From positions 1 through 5,936 of the forward strand of contig JAEVZN010000597.1 of assembly GCA_023392205.1 (NCBI GenBank): a stretch of 5,936 nucleotides of DNA. The letters run 5' to 3'. The translations under genes were made by a program, and so were the position numbers. Below are positions 1 to 5,930 of the stretch, one piece after another. The notes beneath the pieces are model-generated. The model did no database searches. It was not told where the DNA came from and was given only the letters and a program-made list of their open reading frames with translations. Position 1 is the first letter of the stretch. Every line of letters starts with the position of its first letter. This stretch comes from Pseudomonadota bacterium (GTDB lineage Bacteria > Pseudomonadota > Alphaproteobacteria > Rhizobiales > Xanthobacteraceae).

Positions 1-1182
1 AAACCAGCTGGCGCCTTTCTCGACAATGTCGCGCACCCAATACAGCGTCTCGACATTCTGCACGAGCGTCGGACGTCCGAAGATGCCGACCTGCGCGACA
101 TAGGGCGGACGGTGGCGCGGCAGGCCGCGCTTGCCCTCGATCGATTCGATCATCGCGGATTCTTCGCCACAGATGTAGGCGCCCGCGCCGCGGCGCAGAT
201 GCACATTGGTGTGCGGCGACAGGCCCGCCGCTTCGACCCTGGCGATCTCGTCCAGCAGCATCAGCCGCAATTCTGGATATTCGTCGCGCAGATAGAAATA
301 GACGTCCGTGGCCTCCACCACCCAGGCGCCCAGCAGCATGCCTTCGATGAAGCGGTGCGGATCGAGACCGAGATAATAGCGGTCCTTGAACGTCCCCGGC
401 TCGCCCTCGTCGCCATTGACGGCCATCAGACGCGGACCCTTTTCCGCGCGCACGAAGGTCCATTTGCGCCCGGTCGGAAATCCCGCGCCGCCAAGCCCGC
501 GCAATCCGGATTCGTCCACCGCCTTGATCATGTCTTCGCGCGTATGCTTGCCCTCGAGGCACGCCTTCAGCAGCGCATAGCCGCCATCTCTGCAATAGAC
601 ATCGAAACTCGTCACAGGCTCCGCGGCATGCGCGTGTGCATTCGCTTTCACCGCCTCGTCGATTTTGGCCGCATCGGCGTTGAACGTCTGCACATGGCCG
701 ACCGCAACCACCGGTGCGACATCGCAAGCGCCCATGCAGGGCGCACGGATGACCCGCACATCCTGTCCGTATTTGGCCTGCAATTCAGACATCAGTTTGT
801 CGGCACCGGCCATCGCGCAGGACAGCGAATCGCAGACCCGCACCGTGATGGCGGGCGGCGCCATCTCGTCTTCCTTCACCACATCGAAATGCGCGTAGAA
901 GGTCGCGACCTCATACACCTCGGCCAATGCCATCTTCATTTCTGAGGCCAGCGCCGTCAGATGTGCAGCCGAGAGATGGCCGTACCGGTCCTGGATCAGA
1001 TGCAGATGTTAGATCAGCAGGTCGCGGCGGCGCGGCCTGTCGATCAGCAGCGCCTGGACCTCGGCCAGCGCCTCCGCGTCGACCTGACGGCCCTTCGGCG
1101 TCTGCCGGGCGCGGCGGCCGCGGCCTCCGCTGCCATCGAATGACTTGTTCTGCGGGCGGGTGAGTGTGTCGATCACGGTCAT
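1..1182 (-). CDS. NAD-dependent formate dehydrogenase beta subunit (fused NuoE/NuoF type), 3'-partial, interrupted by an in-frame stop
   Basis: This is the diaphorase subunit of a cytoplasmic Mo/W formate dehydrogenase. It would pass electrons from the catalytic alpha subunit through Fe-S centres and FMN to NAD+. I translated the minus strand from the ATG at 1182-1180: 394 codons lie in the window and the C-terminus runs off the left edge. The NuoE-like part (about residues 35-190) has the [2Fe-2S] cysteines C117-x4-C122 and C149-x3-C153. The NuoF-like part has the glycine-rich GLGGAGFPTGRKW (229-241), NGDEGEPGTFKD (256-267) and GAGAYICGEES (333-343). The fusion, expected to be about 570 aa, matches the Methylobacterium Fdh1B type rather than separate FdsG and FdsB. 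Codon 58 is TAA, but the frame is open and conserved on both sides. Without the full N-terminus, translation could only restart at ATG 939 or 933, and neither has a convincing Shine-Dalgarno sequence. Hydrogenase HoxF or complex I subunits are alternatives, but the fusion and the fhs neighbour favour formate dehydrogenase. Confidence 0.85.
1009..1011 (-). other. In-frame TAA nonsense codon within the formate dehydrogenase beta gene
   Basis: Read on the minus strand from ATG 1182, codons 54-63 give D-L-L-I-stop-H-L-H-L-I. As I remember the family, this helix reads DLLIEHLHLIQD, with Glu at the stop position. A single change (GAA to TAA; on the plus strand C to A at 1011) would explain it. There is no frameshift: the frame stays open for 336 further codons to the window edge. 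The stop falls inside the N-terminal helical part of the NuoE module and not at a domain boundary, so it does not look like a natural gene split. Confidence 0.9.
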
Positions 1183-1235
1183 GCGCAACCATCGCGACCG
1201 ATCCAGTTTAGAACAATCCCCAACTCCCGATGCGT

Positions 1236-1254
1236 CGATTGAATTTTTCTATCG
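1236..1254. promoter_or_regulatory. Candidate LysR-type operator, T-N11-A dyad
   Basis: The sequence is CGAT, then 11 bases, then ATCG: a perfect 4-bp inverted repeat with the T-N11-A spacing typical of LysR-family binding sites. It is centred about 48 bp upstream of the regulator gene and about 63 bp upstream of the formate dehydrogenase start codon. The arms are short, so a chance match is possible. Position between the divergent genes is the main support. Confidence 0.45.
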
Positions 1255-1257
1255 TCA

Positions 1258-1279
1258 TTGCAAGTTACTGATTTTGCAA
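1258..1279. promoter_or_regulatory. Paired TTGCAA boxes (possible second regulator half-sites)
   Basis: Two identical TTGCAA hexamers, each self-palindromic, lie at 1258-1263 and 1274-1279, separated by 10 bases (16 bp start to start, about one and a half helical turns). The left copy doubles as the -35 box proposed for the LysR gene, and the right copy sits in the -35/-10 spacer. A protein bound here could repress the regulator's own promoter, as in typical LysR autoregulation. Confidence 0.35.
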
Positions 1280-1286
1280 ATATATT
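1258..1286 (+). promoter_or_regulatory. Sigma70-like promoter of the LysR gene (probable leaderless mRNA)
   Basis: The -35 TTGCAA (1258-1263, 4 of 6 to consensus) is followed by a 17-bp spacer and the -10 TATATT (1281-1286, 5 of 6). Transcription would be expected to start about 6-8 bases after the -10, at 1292-1294, which is essentially the A of the start codon at 1293. No Shine-Dalgarno sequence is visible before that ATG, in agreement with a leaderless message. Confidence 0.5.
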
Positions 1287-1292
1287 TTTAGG

Positions 1293-2189
1293 ATGCTGGA
1301 CAAGCTCGAATACCTTTTAGCGCTGTCACAGGAGCGGCATTTCGGCCGCGCCGCGGAATCCTGCGGTGTGACGCAGCCGACGCTTTCGGCGGGCATCAAA
1401 CAGCTTGAGGACACGCTCGGTGTCCTTCTGGTCCAGCGCGGATCGCGCTTCATCGGCTTCACGCCGGAAGGTCAGCGCACACTGGACTGGGCGCGGCGGA
1501 TTGTCGGCGACAGCCGCGCCATGCGGCAGGAAATCACGGCGCTGAAAAAGGGCCTGACCGGACGGCTGAAGATCGCGGCCATCCCCACGGCGCTGGCGAT
1601 GGTGGCCGCCATTACCACACCCTACCGCGCGCGGCATCCGGATGTGCGCTTCACCATCCTGTCGCAGAACTCGATCCAGGTTCTCACGCAACTGGAAAAT
1701 CTCGAGATCGATGCCGGCATCACCTATCTCGACAATGAGCCGCTCGGCCGCGTCAGCAGCGTGCCGCTCTATCAGGAGCGCTATCAGCTGCTCACCGCGC
1801 CGGACGCGCCACTTGGCAATCGCGATGAGGTGACCTGGGCGGACGTGGCAAAAGTGCCGCTATGCCTCCTGACGCCCGACATGCAGAACCGGCGCATCAT
1901 CGACGATCTGCTGCGCGCCGCGGGCGGCGACCCGCAGCCGACGCTGGAATCGAATTCCGTGGTGGTCCTGTTCGCGCATGTGCGTACCGGACGATGGGCA
2001 ACCGTGATGCCTTCAAAGCTCGCGGAAACGCTCGGCCTGACTGACACCATCCGCGCCATTCCCATCGTCGCGCCGCAAGCCGTGCATACCATCGGGCTTG
2101 TGGTTCCAGCGCGCGAACCCATGACCCCGCTCACCGCTGCACTCGTGAGCGAAGCGCGCCGTGTCGCAAAGGACATGGGGGAGGCCTAG
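1293..2189 (+). CDS. LysR-family transcriptional regulator, probable regulator of the formate dehydrogenase operon
   Basis: This 298-aa protein has normal LysR length. The N-terminal winged helix-turn-helix covers about residues 1-60; its core is HFGRAAESCGVTQPTLSAGI (16-35), then KQLEDTLG and the wing region FTPEG (56-60). A linker helix of about 62-88 leads to the effector-binding domain (about 91-293), starting RLKIAAIPTA. No signal peptide or membrane segment is present; it should act as a cytoplasmic tetramer. It is transcribed divergently from the formate dehydrogenase beta gene, the same arrangement as FdsR in Cupriavidus necator, which supports control of that operon; the inducer cannot be read from sequence. 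The ATG at 1293 is the only start downstream of the in-frame TGA at 1269-1271. Family assignment is certain; the FdsR-like role is inferred from position. Confidence 0.93.
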   Translation: MLDKLEYLLALSQERHFGRAAESCGVTQPTLSAGIKQLEDTLGVLLVQRGSRFIGFTPEGQRTLDWARRIVGDSRAMRQEITALKKGLTGRLKIAAIPTALAMVAAITTPYRARHPDVRFTILSQNSIQVLTQLENLEIDAGITYLDNEPLGRVSSVPLYQERYQLLTAPDAPLGNRDEVTWADVAKVPLCLLTPDMQNRRIIDDLLRAAGGDPQPTLESNSVVVLFAHVRTGRWATVMPSKLAETLGLTDTIRAIPIVAPQAVHTIGLVVPAREPMTPLTAALVSEARRVAKDMGEA

Positions 2190-2201
2190 CGCGGTCAGCC
2201 C

Positions 2202-2238
2202 CCGCTCCGCCCATCCCCGCGAAGGCGGGAACGAGCGG
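2202..2238. terminator. Nested hairpin between convergent genes (possible bidirectional terminator or dispersed palindrome)
   Basis: The outer stem CCGCTC (2202-2207) pairs with GAGCGG (2233-2238). The inner stem CCCGC (2216-2220) pairs with GCGGG (2225-2229) around a GAAG loop. It lies between the stops of the convergent LysR and glutathione S-transferase genes. No T tract follows on either strand, so it is not a classic intrinsic terminator. CCCGCGAAGGCGGG-type palindromes are common dispersed elements in alphaproteobacteria, and this may be one of them. Confidence 0.45.
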
Positions 2239-2263
2239 CTCAAGGCATGAATGCCAAGGTGAA

Positions 2264-2956
2264 CTACGCCACCTTCACCTCGGTGTGGCGGAACATGATC
2301 TTGCGCGCCTCATCGTCGAATTCGGTCTTGAAGGCGTGACGGTCCTTCAGGCCGTTGGCGATTTTCGCCGCGGGACGCGCGCCGATCTCGTCGACCAGGC
2401 GCTTGAGGTTGGGGAATTTCGCCCATGCCTCTTCGCCCAAAACAATCGGCATCATGCGCGCCCAGCCCCATACGTCCATGTCCACAATGGTATAGCTGTC
2501 GCCAACCATCCATTGCTGGCCGGCGAGACGCGCATCCAGCACGCCGTAATGCCGCTGCGCTTCGAAGGTGTAGCGATTGACGGCATAGGCCAGCTTTTCC
2601 TTGTCCGGCGCGTAATTGCGAAAATGCACCGACTGGCCGGAGAACGGTCCGACGCCTGAGGCGACGAACATCAGCCAGGACAGCAATTCGCCACGCAGCT
2701 TGTCGGATTTTGCCGGCAGGAATTTTCCGGTCTTCTCTGCGAGATAGAGCAGGATCGCATTCGAATCGAACACCGTGACGTCACCGTCGACGATGACCGG
2801 CACCTTTGCATTCGGATTGATCTTCAGAAAGTCGGGCTTGTGCTGGTCGCCCTTGCGCGTATCGACCGGGATCGCCTCATATTGCAGACCGGCCTCTTCG
2901 AGAAACAGCGCGACCTTCACCGGGTTAGGCGCGCCGCTATAATAGAACTTGATCAT
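2264..2956 (-). CDS. Glutathione S-transferase family protein, Nu-class (YfcG-like)
   Basis: This 230-aa cytosolic protein has an N-terminal thioredoxin fold (about 1-80). It contains SGAPNPVKVALFLEEAGL (7-24), NPNAKVPVIVDG with the cis-proline at P53, and FDSNAILLYLAEK (63-75), whose Asp-Ser binds the glutathione gamma-glutamyl group. The helical C-terminal domain has GVGPFSGQSVHF (101-112), shared with E. coli YfcG and YghU, and the helix N-cap segment GDSYTIVDMD (152-161). Nu-class members bind glutathione or its disulfide and show disulfide-bond reductase activity; the substrate here is unknown. I chose ATG 2956 because AGGA lies 8 bases upstream and the fold starts there. The longer frame from 3040 would begin in the T tract of the upstream terminator. 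It is downstream of fhs on the same strand but separated by a terminator, so it is probably a separate transcript. Confidence 0.92.
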   Translation of the reverse strand: MIKFYYSGAPNPVKVALFLEEAGLQYEAIPVDTRKGDQHKPDFLKINPNAKVPVIVDGDVTVFDSNAILLYLAEKTGKFLPAKSDKLRGELLSWLMFVASGVGPFSGQSVHFRNYAPDKEKLAYAVNRYTFEAQRHYGVLDARLAGQQWMVGDSYTIVDMDVWGWARMMPIVLGEEAWAKFPNLKRLVDEIGARPAAKIANGLKDRHAFKTEFDDEARKIMFRHTEVKVA

Positions 2957-2964
2957 GTCTGGGA

Positions 2965-2968
2965 TCCT
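2965..2968 (-). promoter_or_regulatory. Shine-Dalgarno sequence of the glutathione S-transferase gene
   Basis: AGGA on the minus strand is followed by 8 bases (TCCCAGAC) and then the ATG at 2956. It decides the start in favour of 2956 over the in-frame upstream ATGs at 3040 and 3022. Confidence 0.6.
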
Positions 2969-3033
2969 GTGACGGGGCGGCGATCCTAACCGTCCCGCCC
3001 GCGCCGCGAAAGCCTGCGACATCCGCAACCGAG

Positions 3034-3071
3034 AAAACAAAAAGCCCCCTCCTGTCGGCGCAGGAAGGGGC
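3034..3071 (-). terminator. Intrinsic terminator of fhs
   Basis: On the minus strand GCCCCTTCCTG (3071-3061), a 6-base loop, and CAGGAGGGGGC (3054-3044) form an 11-bp stem with one G-U pair. It is followed directly by TTTTTGTTTT (3043-3034). It starts 28 bases after the fhs stop codon. This is a textbook Rho-independent terminator and separates fhs from the downstream glutathione S-transferase gene. Confidence 0.85.
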
Positions 3072-3099
3072 CATTGCGATGCCCGGTTGGAACTTCCGA

Positions 3100-4797
3100 T
3101 CAGAACAGACCGACGATCCGGCCCTCGTCGTTGACGTCGATGGAATCCGCCGACGGAACCTTGGGCAGTCCCGGCATGGTCATGATCTCACCGCAGATCG
3201 CCACGATGAATTCTGCGCCCGCCGACAATCTCACTTCGCGGACCGGAATGTTGAAGCCGGTCGGCGCGCCCTTGGCGTCCGGATTGGTAGAGAACGAGTA
3301 TTGCGTCTTGGCGATACAGACGGGGAGATGGCCGAAGCCCATCTCTTCCCAGGTCTTGAGCTGATCCTTCACCGACTTGTCGGCGGTGGCATCGTCGGCG
3401 CGATAGATCTCCTTGGCGATGGTACGGATCTTCTCGAACAGCGGCATGTCGTCGGGGTAGAGCAGCTTCAGATCGGCCTTGCCCTCGTCGATGACTTTCA
3501 CCACCGCCTTGGCAACATCGGCCGCACCCTCGCCGCCCATCGCCCAGTGATCGGCCATCAGCGCTTCGACGCCGAGCGCCTTGCACTTTTCCTTCACCAG
3601 CGCGATCTCCGCCTCGGTATCGGCCGAGAAGCGGTTGATCGAGACGACTGCCGGCAGATTGAACTTCTTGATGTTTTCGATATGACGCTGAAGGTTGGCC
3701 ATGCCGGCTTCGAGCGCCTTGAGATCCTCCTTCTTGAGGTCTTCCTTCTTGACGCCGCCATGCATCTTCAATGCGCGAATGGTGGCGACGATGACCACGC
3801 AGTCCGGCTTGAGGCCGGTCTTGCGGCACTTGATGTCGATGAATTTCTCCGCACCGAGATCGGCGCCGAAGCCGGCTTCTGTCACCACATAATCGGCGAG
3901 TTTCAGCGCGGTCGTCGTGGCCGAGACCGAGTTGCAGCCATGCGCGATATTGGCGAAGGGGCCGCCATGGATGAAGGCCGGCGTGCCTTCCAGCGTCTGC
4001 ACCATGTTCGGCGCAATCGCATCCTTCAGAAGCGCGGTCATCGCCCCATGCGCCTTCAGTTCCTTGGCGCGCACGGGCTTCCGCTCACGCGTATAGCCCA
4101 CGATGATGTTGCCGAGCCGCTCCTTCAGATCGTCGAGATCCTTGGCGAGGCAGAAGATCGCCATCACTTCGGACGCCACGGTGATGTCGAAGCCGGCTTC
4201 ACGCGGATAGCCGTTGGCGACGCCGCCCAGCGAACACACGATCTCGCGCAGCGCGCGGTCGTTCATGTCCATCACACGGCGCCAGGCCACGCGGCGGGAG
4301 TCCATCCCGGTGGCATTGCCCCAGTAGATGTGATTGTCGAGCAGCGCCGAGAGCAGGTTATGCGCCGAGGTGATGGCGTGGAAATCGCCGGTAAAGTGGA
4401 GGTTGATGTCCTCCATAGGGATCACCTGCGCATAGCCGCCGCCGGCCGCGCCACCTTTCACGCCGAAACACGGGCCGAGCGAAGGCTCGCGCAGCGCGCA
4501 CATCGCCTTCTTGCCGATATAATTGAGCGCATCGGTAAGGCCGACGGTTGTCGTGGTCTTGCCTTCACCGGCCGGCGTCGGAGAAATCGCCGTGACAAGG
4601 ATGAGCTTGCCATCCTTCTTGTCCTTCAGCGACTTGATGTATTCCATGGACACCTTGGCCTTGTAATGGCCGTACGGCTCGAGATTTTCCGGCGCGATGC
4701 CGAGCTTGTCCTTTGCCACGTCGACGATGCGCTTGGGCTTTGCGGCCTGCGCGATTTCGATATCGGATTTCGGATTCTGATGCTGCGAGGCGGGCAT
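3100..4797 (-). CDS. fhs: Formate--tetrahydrofolate ligase (formyltetrahydrofolate synthetase)
   Basis: This enzyme catalyses formate + ATP + tetrahydrofolate to 10-formyl-tetrahydrofolate + ADP + phosphate, the entry of free formate into the folate C1 pool (serine, purines, fMet). The 565-aa length fits the family (about 555-560, with a slightly longer polar N-terminus). Visible motifs are the ATP-binding P-loop [11 protein letters not shown] (74-84), [19 protein letters not shown] (103-121), and [12 protein letters not shown] (131-142) in the folate/formate site region. [14 protein letters not shown] and [14 protein letters not shown] follow further on. The C-terminus is complete (GRIVGLF). 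It is a soluble cytoplasmic enzyme, a tetramer in characterised relatives. A weak GGAA lies 10 bases before the ATG. It follows the formyltransferase-fold gene on the same strand after a 153-base spacer and ends at a strong terminator. The overlapping frame on the plus strand is only a shadow of its codon bias. Confidence 0.97.
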   Translation of the reverse strand: MPASQHQNPKSDIEIAQAAKPKRIVDVAKDKLGIAPENLEPYGHYKAKVSMEYIKSLKDKKDGKLILVTAISPTPAGEGKTTTTVGLTDALNYIGKKAMCALREPSLGPCFGVKGGAAGGGYAQVIPMEDINLHFTGDFHAITSAHNLLSALLDNHIYWGNATGMDSRRVAWRRVMDMNDRALREIVCSLGGVANGYPREAGFDITVASEVMAIFCLAKDLDDLKERLGNIIVGYTRERKPVRAKELKAHGAMTALLKDAIAPNMVQTLEGTPAFIHGGPFANIAHGCNSVSATTTALKLADYVVTEAGFGADLGAEKFIDIKCRKTGLKPDCVVIVATIRALKMHGGVKKEDLKKEDLKALEAGMANLQRHIENIKKFNLPAVVSINRFSADTEAEIALVKEKCKALGVEALMADHWAMGGEGAADVAKAVVKVIDEGKADLKLLYPDDMPLFEKIRTIAKEIYRADDATADKSVKDQLKTWEEMGFGHLPVCIAKTQYSFSTNPDAKGAPTGFNIPVREVRLSAGAEFIVAICGEIMTMPGLPKVPSADSIDVNDEGRIVGLF

Positions 4798-4887
4798 GAT
4801 GTTGGGATTCCGTCAAAGCAAATGTGAGGATGGATACTTGCGGGCTGTCCTGGTCGTCTGCGGGTGAGGCGGCTTGCGCGTCCCGCC

Positions 4888-4906
4888 GGAAGGCAACGTG
4901 CCTCCC
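4888..4906. repeat. Small imperfect palindrome
   Basis: GGAAGGCA (4888-4895) pairs with TGCCTCCC (4899-4906) around a 3-base loop, with 7 of 8 pairs. It lies only 8 bases from the larger palindrome at 4915-4937. The two may form one composite intergenic element between the formyltransferase-fold gene and fhs. On the minus strand it is not followed by a T tract. Confidence 0.4.
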
Positions 4907-4914
4907 TTATAGAA

Positions 4915-4937
4915 ATGGCCGGGTCAAGCCCGGCCAT
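4915..4937. repeat. Dispersed alphaproteobacterial palindrome (ATGGCCGGG/CCCGGCCAT)
   Basis: This is a perfect 9-bp inverted repeat, ATGGCCGGG (4915-4923) and CCCGGCCAT (4929-4937), with loop TCAAG. It starts 14 bases downstream of the stop of the formyltransferase-fold gene. Read on the minus strand, one frame gives the peptide MAGLDPA, a signature I recognise from spurious short proteins encoded by a widespread rhizobial/Bradyrhizobiaceae intergenic repeat. It may dampen or end transcription of the upstream gene, or stabilise its 3' end, but it has no T tract. Confidence 0.65.
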
Positions 4938-4950
4938 AACAGAACCTAGA

Positions 4951-5877
4951 TCATGTGAAGCGGGCGCCTTTCTCGATCTTGGCGGAGGCCGCCCATTCTC
5001 CGGCGCCCACTTTCGGCCCATCGGCCTGCACGCGCGTGACCTTGATTCGCCCATCCGCGCAGACGACGGTGAAGCTGTCGCCATCGACCACAGCCACTTC
5101 GCCGATCTTGCCGGCAATGCCTTTGGGATCCTTTGCGGGCAGCGGCGTCGCATCGAAGATTTTCAGCTTCGCGCCGTTGATTGTCGCCCACGCGCCGGGC
5201 GCCGGATTGCAGCCGCGGATCAGCCGGTCGATCTGCTCCCACGGCTTGCCGAAATCGATATGCGCATTGTCGGCGCGGCAGAGACCCTCATAGGTCGCCT
5301 TGGACTCGTCCTGCTTCACACGCGGAGCCTTGCCGGCCTTCACGAGATCGACGGACTCGAGCATCGCCTCGACGCCCATCGGAAACAGGCGGTCGAAATA
5401 GACCGTGCCGAGCGTATCCTTGTCGGATATCGGCGTTTTCTTCTGGAGCAGAACGTCCCCGGTATCGAGCCCGTTATCGGGCCAGAAGATCGAAAGTCCG
5501 GTCTCCTTCTCGCCCTTTATGATCGGCCAGTTGATGGCCGACGCGCCGCGATAGGCCGGCAGCAGCGACGGATGGTACTGGATCGAGCCATGCGTCGGGA
5601 TGTTGAGGAAGTCTTCCGGCACGAACAAAGTGACAAATGCCATCACCTGAAGGTCCGGCTTGAGCGCCTTGAACTCTTCCCACACCTCCGGCTTCTTGTA
5701 GGAATCCGGCTGATAGACCGGCAGCCCCGCAGCCAGCGCCGCTTCCTTCAGCGGATCGGCCTTGGCGCCCGGCTTTTCCGGCGCGACATAGACGGCGATC
5801 ACATTGTCACCGCGCTTGATGAGCGCCTCCAGCACGGCCTTGCCGAAAGCCTGCTGTCCGTGAACGACGATACGCAT
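4951..5877 (-). CDS. Formyltransferase-fold protein, 10-formyltetrahydrofolate hydrolase-like (related to methionyl-tRNA formyltransferase)
   Basis: This 308-aa protein has an N-terminal formyltransferase Rossmann domain (about 1-185) and a C-terminal FMT_C-like beta domain (about 200-305). Its motifs KADPL (39-43), HGSIQYHPSLLPAYRGASAI (96-115), FWPDNGLDTGDVLLQK (131-146) and ATYEG (194-198) resemble, from memory, the hydrolase domain of animal 10-formyl-THF dehydrogenase (ALDH1L) more than Fmt. Active-site His102 and Asp141 are present. The Asn found two residues before this His in Fmt, ArnA and PurN (N-x-H) is Gln100 here. No carrier or aldehyde dehydrogenase domain follows. It is probably cytoplasmic, hydrolysing 10-formyl-THF to THF and formate or transferring formyl to an unknown acceptor. 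Its position just upstream of fhs supports a folate C1 role. I chose ATG 5877 rather than TTG 5883 because GGGAGGG is then correctly spaced. Automated pipelines may call it methionyl-tRNA formyltransferase. Confidence 0.85.
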   Translation of the reverse strand: MRIVVHGQQAFGKAVLEALIKRGDNVIAVYVAPEKPGAKADPLKEAALAAGLPVYQPDSYKKPEVWEEFKALKPDLQVMAFVTLFVPEDFLNIPTHGSIQYHPSLLPAYRGASAINWPIIKGEKETGLSIFWPDNGLDTGDVLLQKKTPISDKDTLGTVYFDRLFPMGVEAMLESVDLVKAGKAPRVKQDESKATYEGLCRADNAHIDFGKPWEQIDRLIRGCNPAPGAWATINGAKLKIFDATPLPAKDPKGIAGKIGEVAVVDGDSFTVVCADGRIKVTRVQADGPKVGAGEWAASAKIEKGARFT

Positions 5878-5885
5878 AGGCAAAT

Positions 5886-5892
5886 CCCTCCC
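5886..5892 (-). promoter_or_regulatory. Strong Shine-Dalgarno sequence of the formyltransferase-fold gene
   Basis: GGGAGGG on the minus strand is followed by 8 bases (ATTTGCCT) and then the ATG at 5877. The alternative TTG at 5883 would be only 2 bases away, too close for initiation, so ATG 5877 is the preferred start. Confidence 0.75.
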
Positions 5893-5907
5893 AGAACTCA
5901 GTGCATC

Positions 5908-5930
5908 CCCTCCCCCCTTGCGGGGGAGGG
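5908..5930. repeat. GC-rich perfect palindrome upstream of the formyltransferase-fold gene
   Basis: CCCTCCCCC (5908-5916) and GGGGGAGGG (5922-5930) form a perfect 9-bp stem around the loop CTTGC. It resembles the short G/C palindromes scattered between genes in many alphaproteobacteria. It lies 15 bases beyond the Shine-Dalgarno sequence of the leftward gene. It would therefore fall in that gene's leader or mark the end of the gene to the right, which is outside the window. There is no T tract within the visible sequence. Confidence 0.6.

Larger units (their letters stand above)
1183..1292. promoter_or_regulatory. Divergent promoter/operator region between the formate dehydrogenase and LysR genes
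   Basis: These 110 bases separate two divergently transcribed genes, the classic arrangement for a LysR-type regulator and its target operon. The stretch is clearly more AT-rich than the flanking genes, especially 1240-1290. It holds two dyads (listed separately) and a sigma70-like promoter for the rightward gene. For the leftward gene I see only a weak -10-like TAAACT (1210-1205, minus) with no matching -35 box, as expected for an activator-dependent promoter. No strong Shine-Dalgarno sequence precedes the leftward ATG at 1182. A TTG at 1188-1186 is an alternative in-frame start. Confidence 0.6.

Noticed and set aside
112..945. A 277-codon open frame on the plus strand.
   Set aside because: It is antisense to the formate dehydrogenase beta frame, whose translation is clearly homologous and continuous through this stretch.
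1009..1011. Recoding of the in-frame stop, as for selenocysteine in formate dehydrogenases.
   Set aside because: The codon is TAA, not TGA, and it lies in the beta subunit helical region, not at the catalytic residue of the alpha subunit.
911..1192. A 93-codon minus-strand frame starting at ATG 1192, crossing the nonsense codon.
   Set aside because: Its product is low-complexity Arg/Pro/Gly-rich sequence. The real coding frame is the one from ATG 1182, which reads conserved NuoE-like sequence on both sides of the stop.
2957..3040. An N-terminal extension of 28 residues on the glutathione S-transferase.
   Set aside because: The extension has no family counterpart, begins in the terminator T tract, and lies upstream of a well-placed Shine-Dalgarno sequence for the ATG at 2956.
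3721..3750. A 15-base tandem duplication in fhs (13 of 15 identical), encoding KKEDL twice.
   Set aside because: It stays in frame, lies in a charged surface helix where formate-tetrahydrofolate ligases often have similar Lys/Glu-rich sequence, and needs no special explanation.
3079..4827. A 582-codon open frame on the plus strand opposite fhs.
   Set aside because: It is exactly antisense to a clear formate-tetrahydrofolate ligase. Its translation is rich in His, Arg and Asp with no recognisable domain, as expected from the mirror of GC-biased codons.
4626..5153. A 175-codon minus-strand frame spanning the intergenic region between the formyltransferase-fold gene and fhs.
   Set aside because: It overlaps the ends of two well-supported genes in another frame, and its central part is the palindromic repeat, which gives the spurious MAGLDPA peptide.
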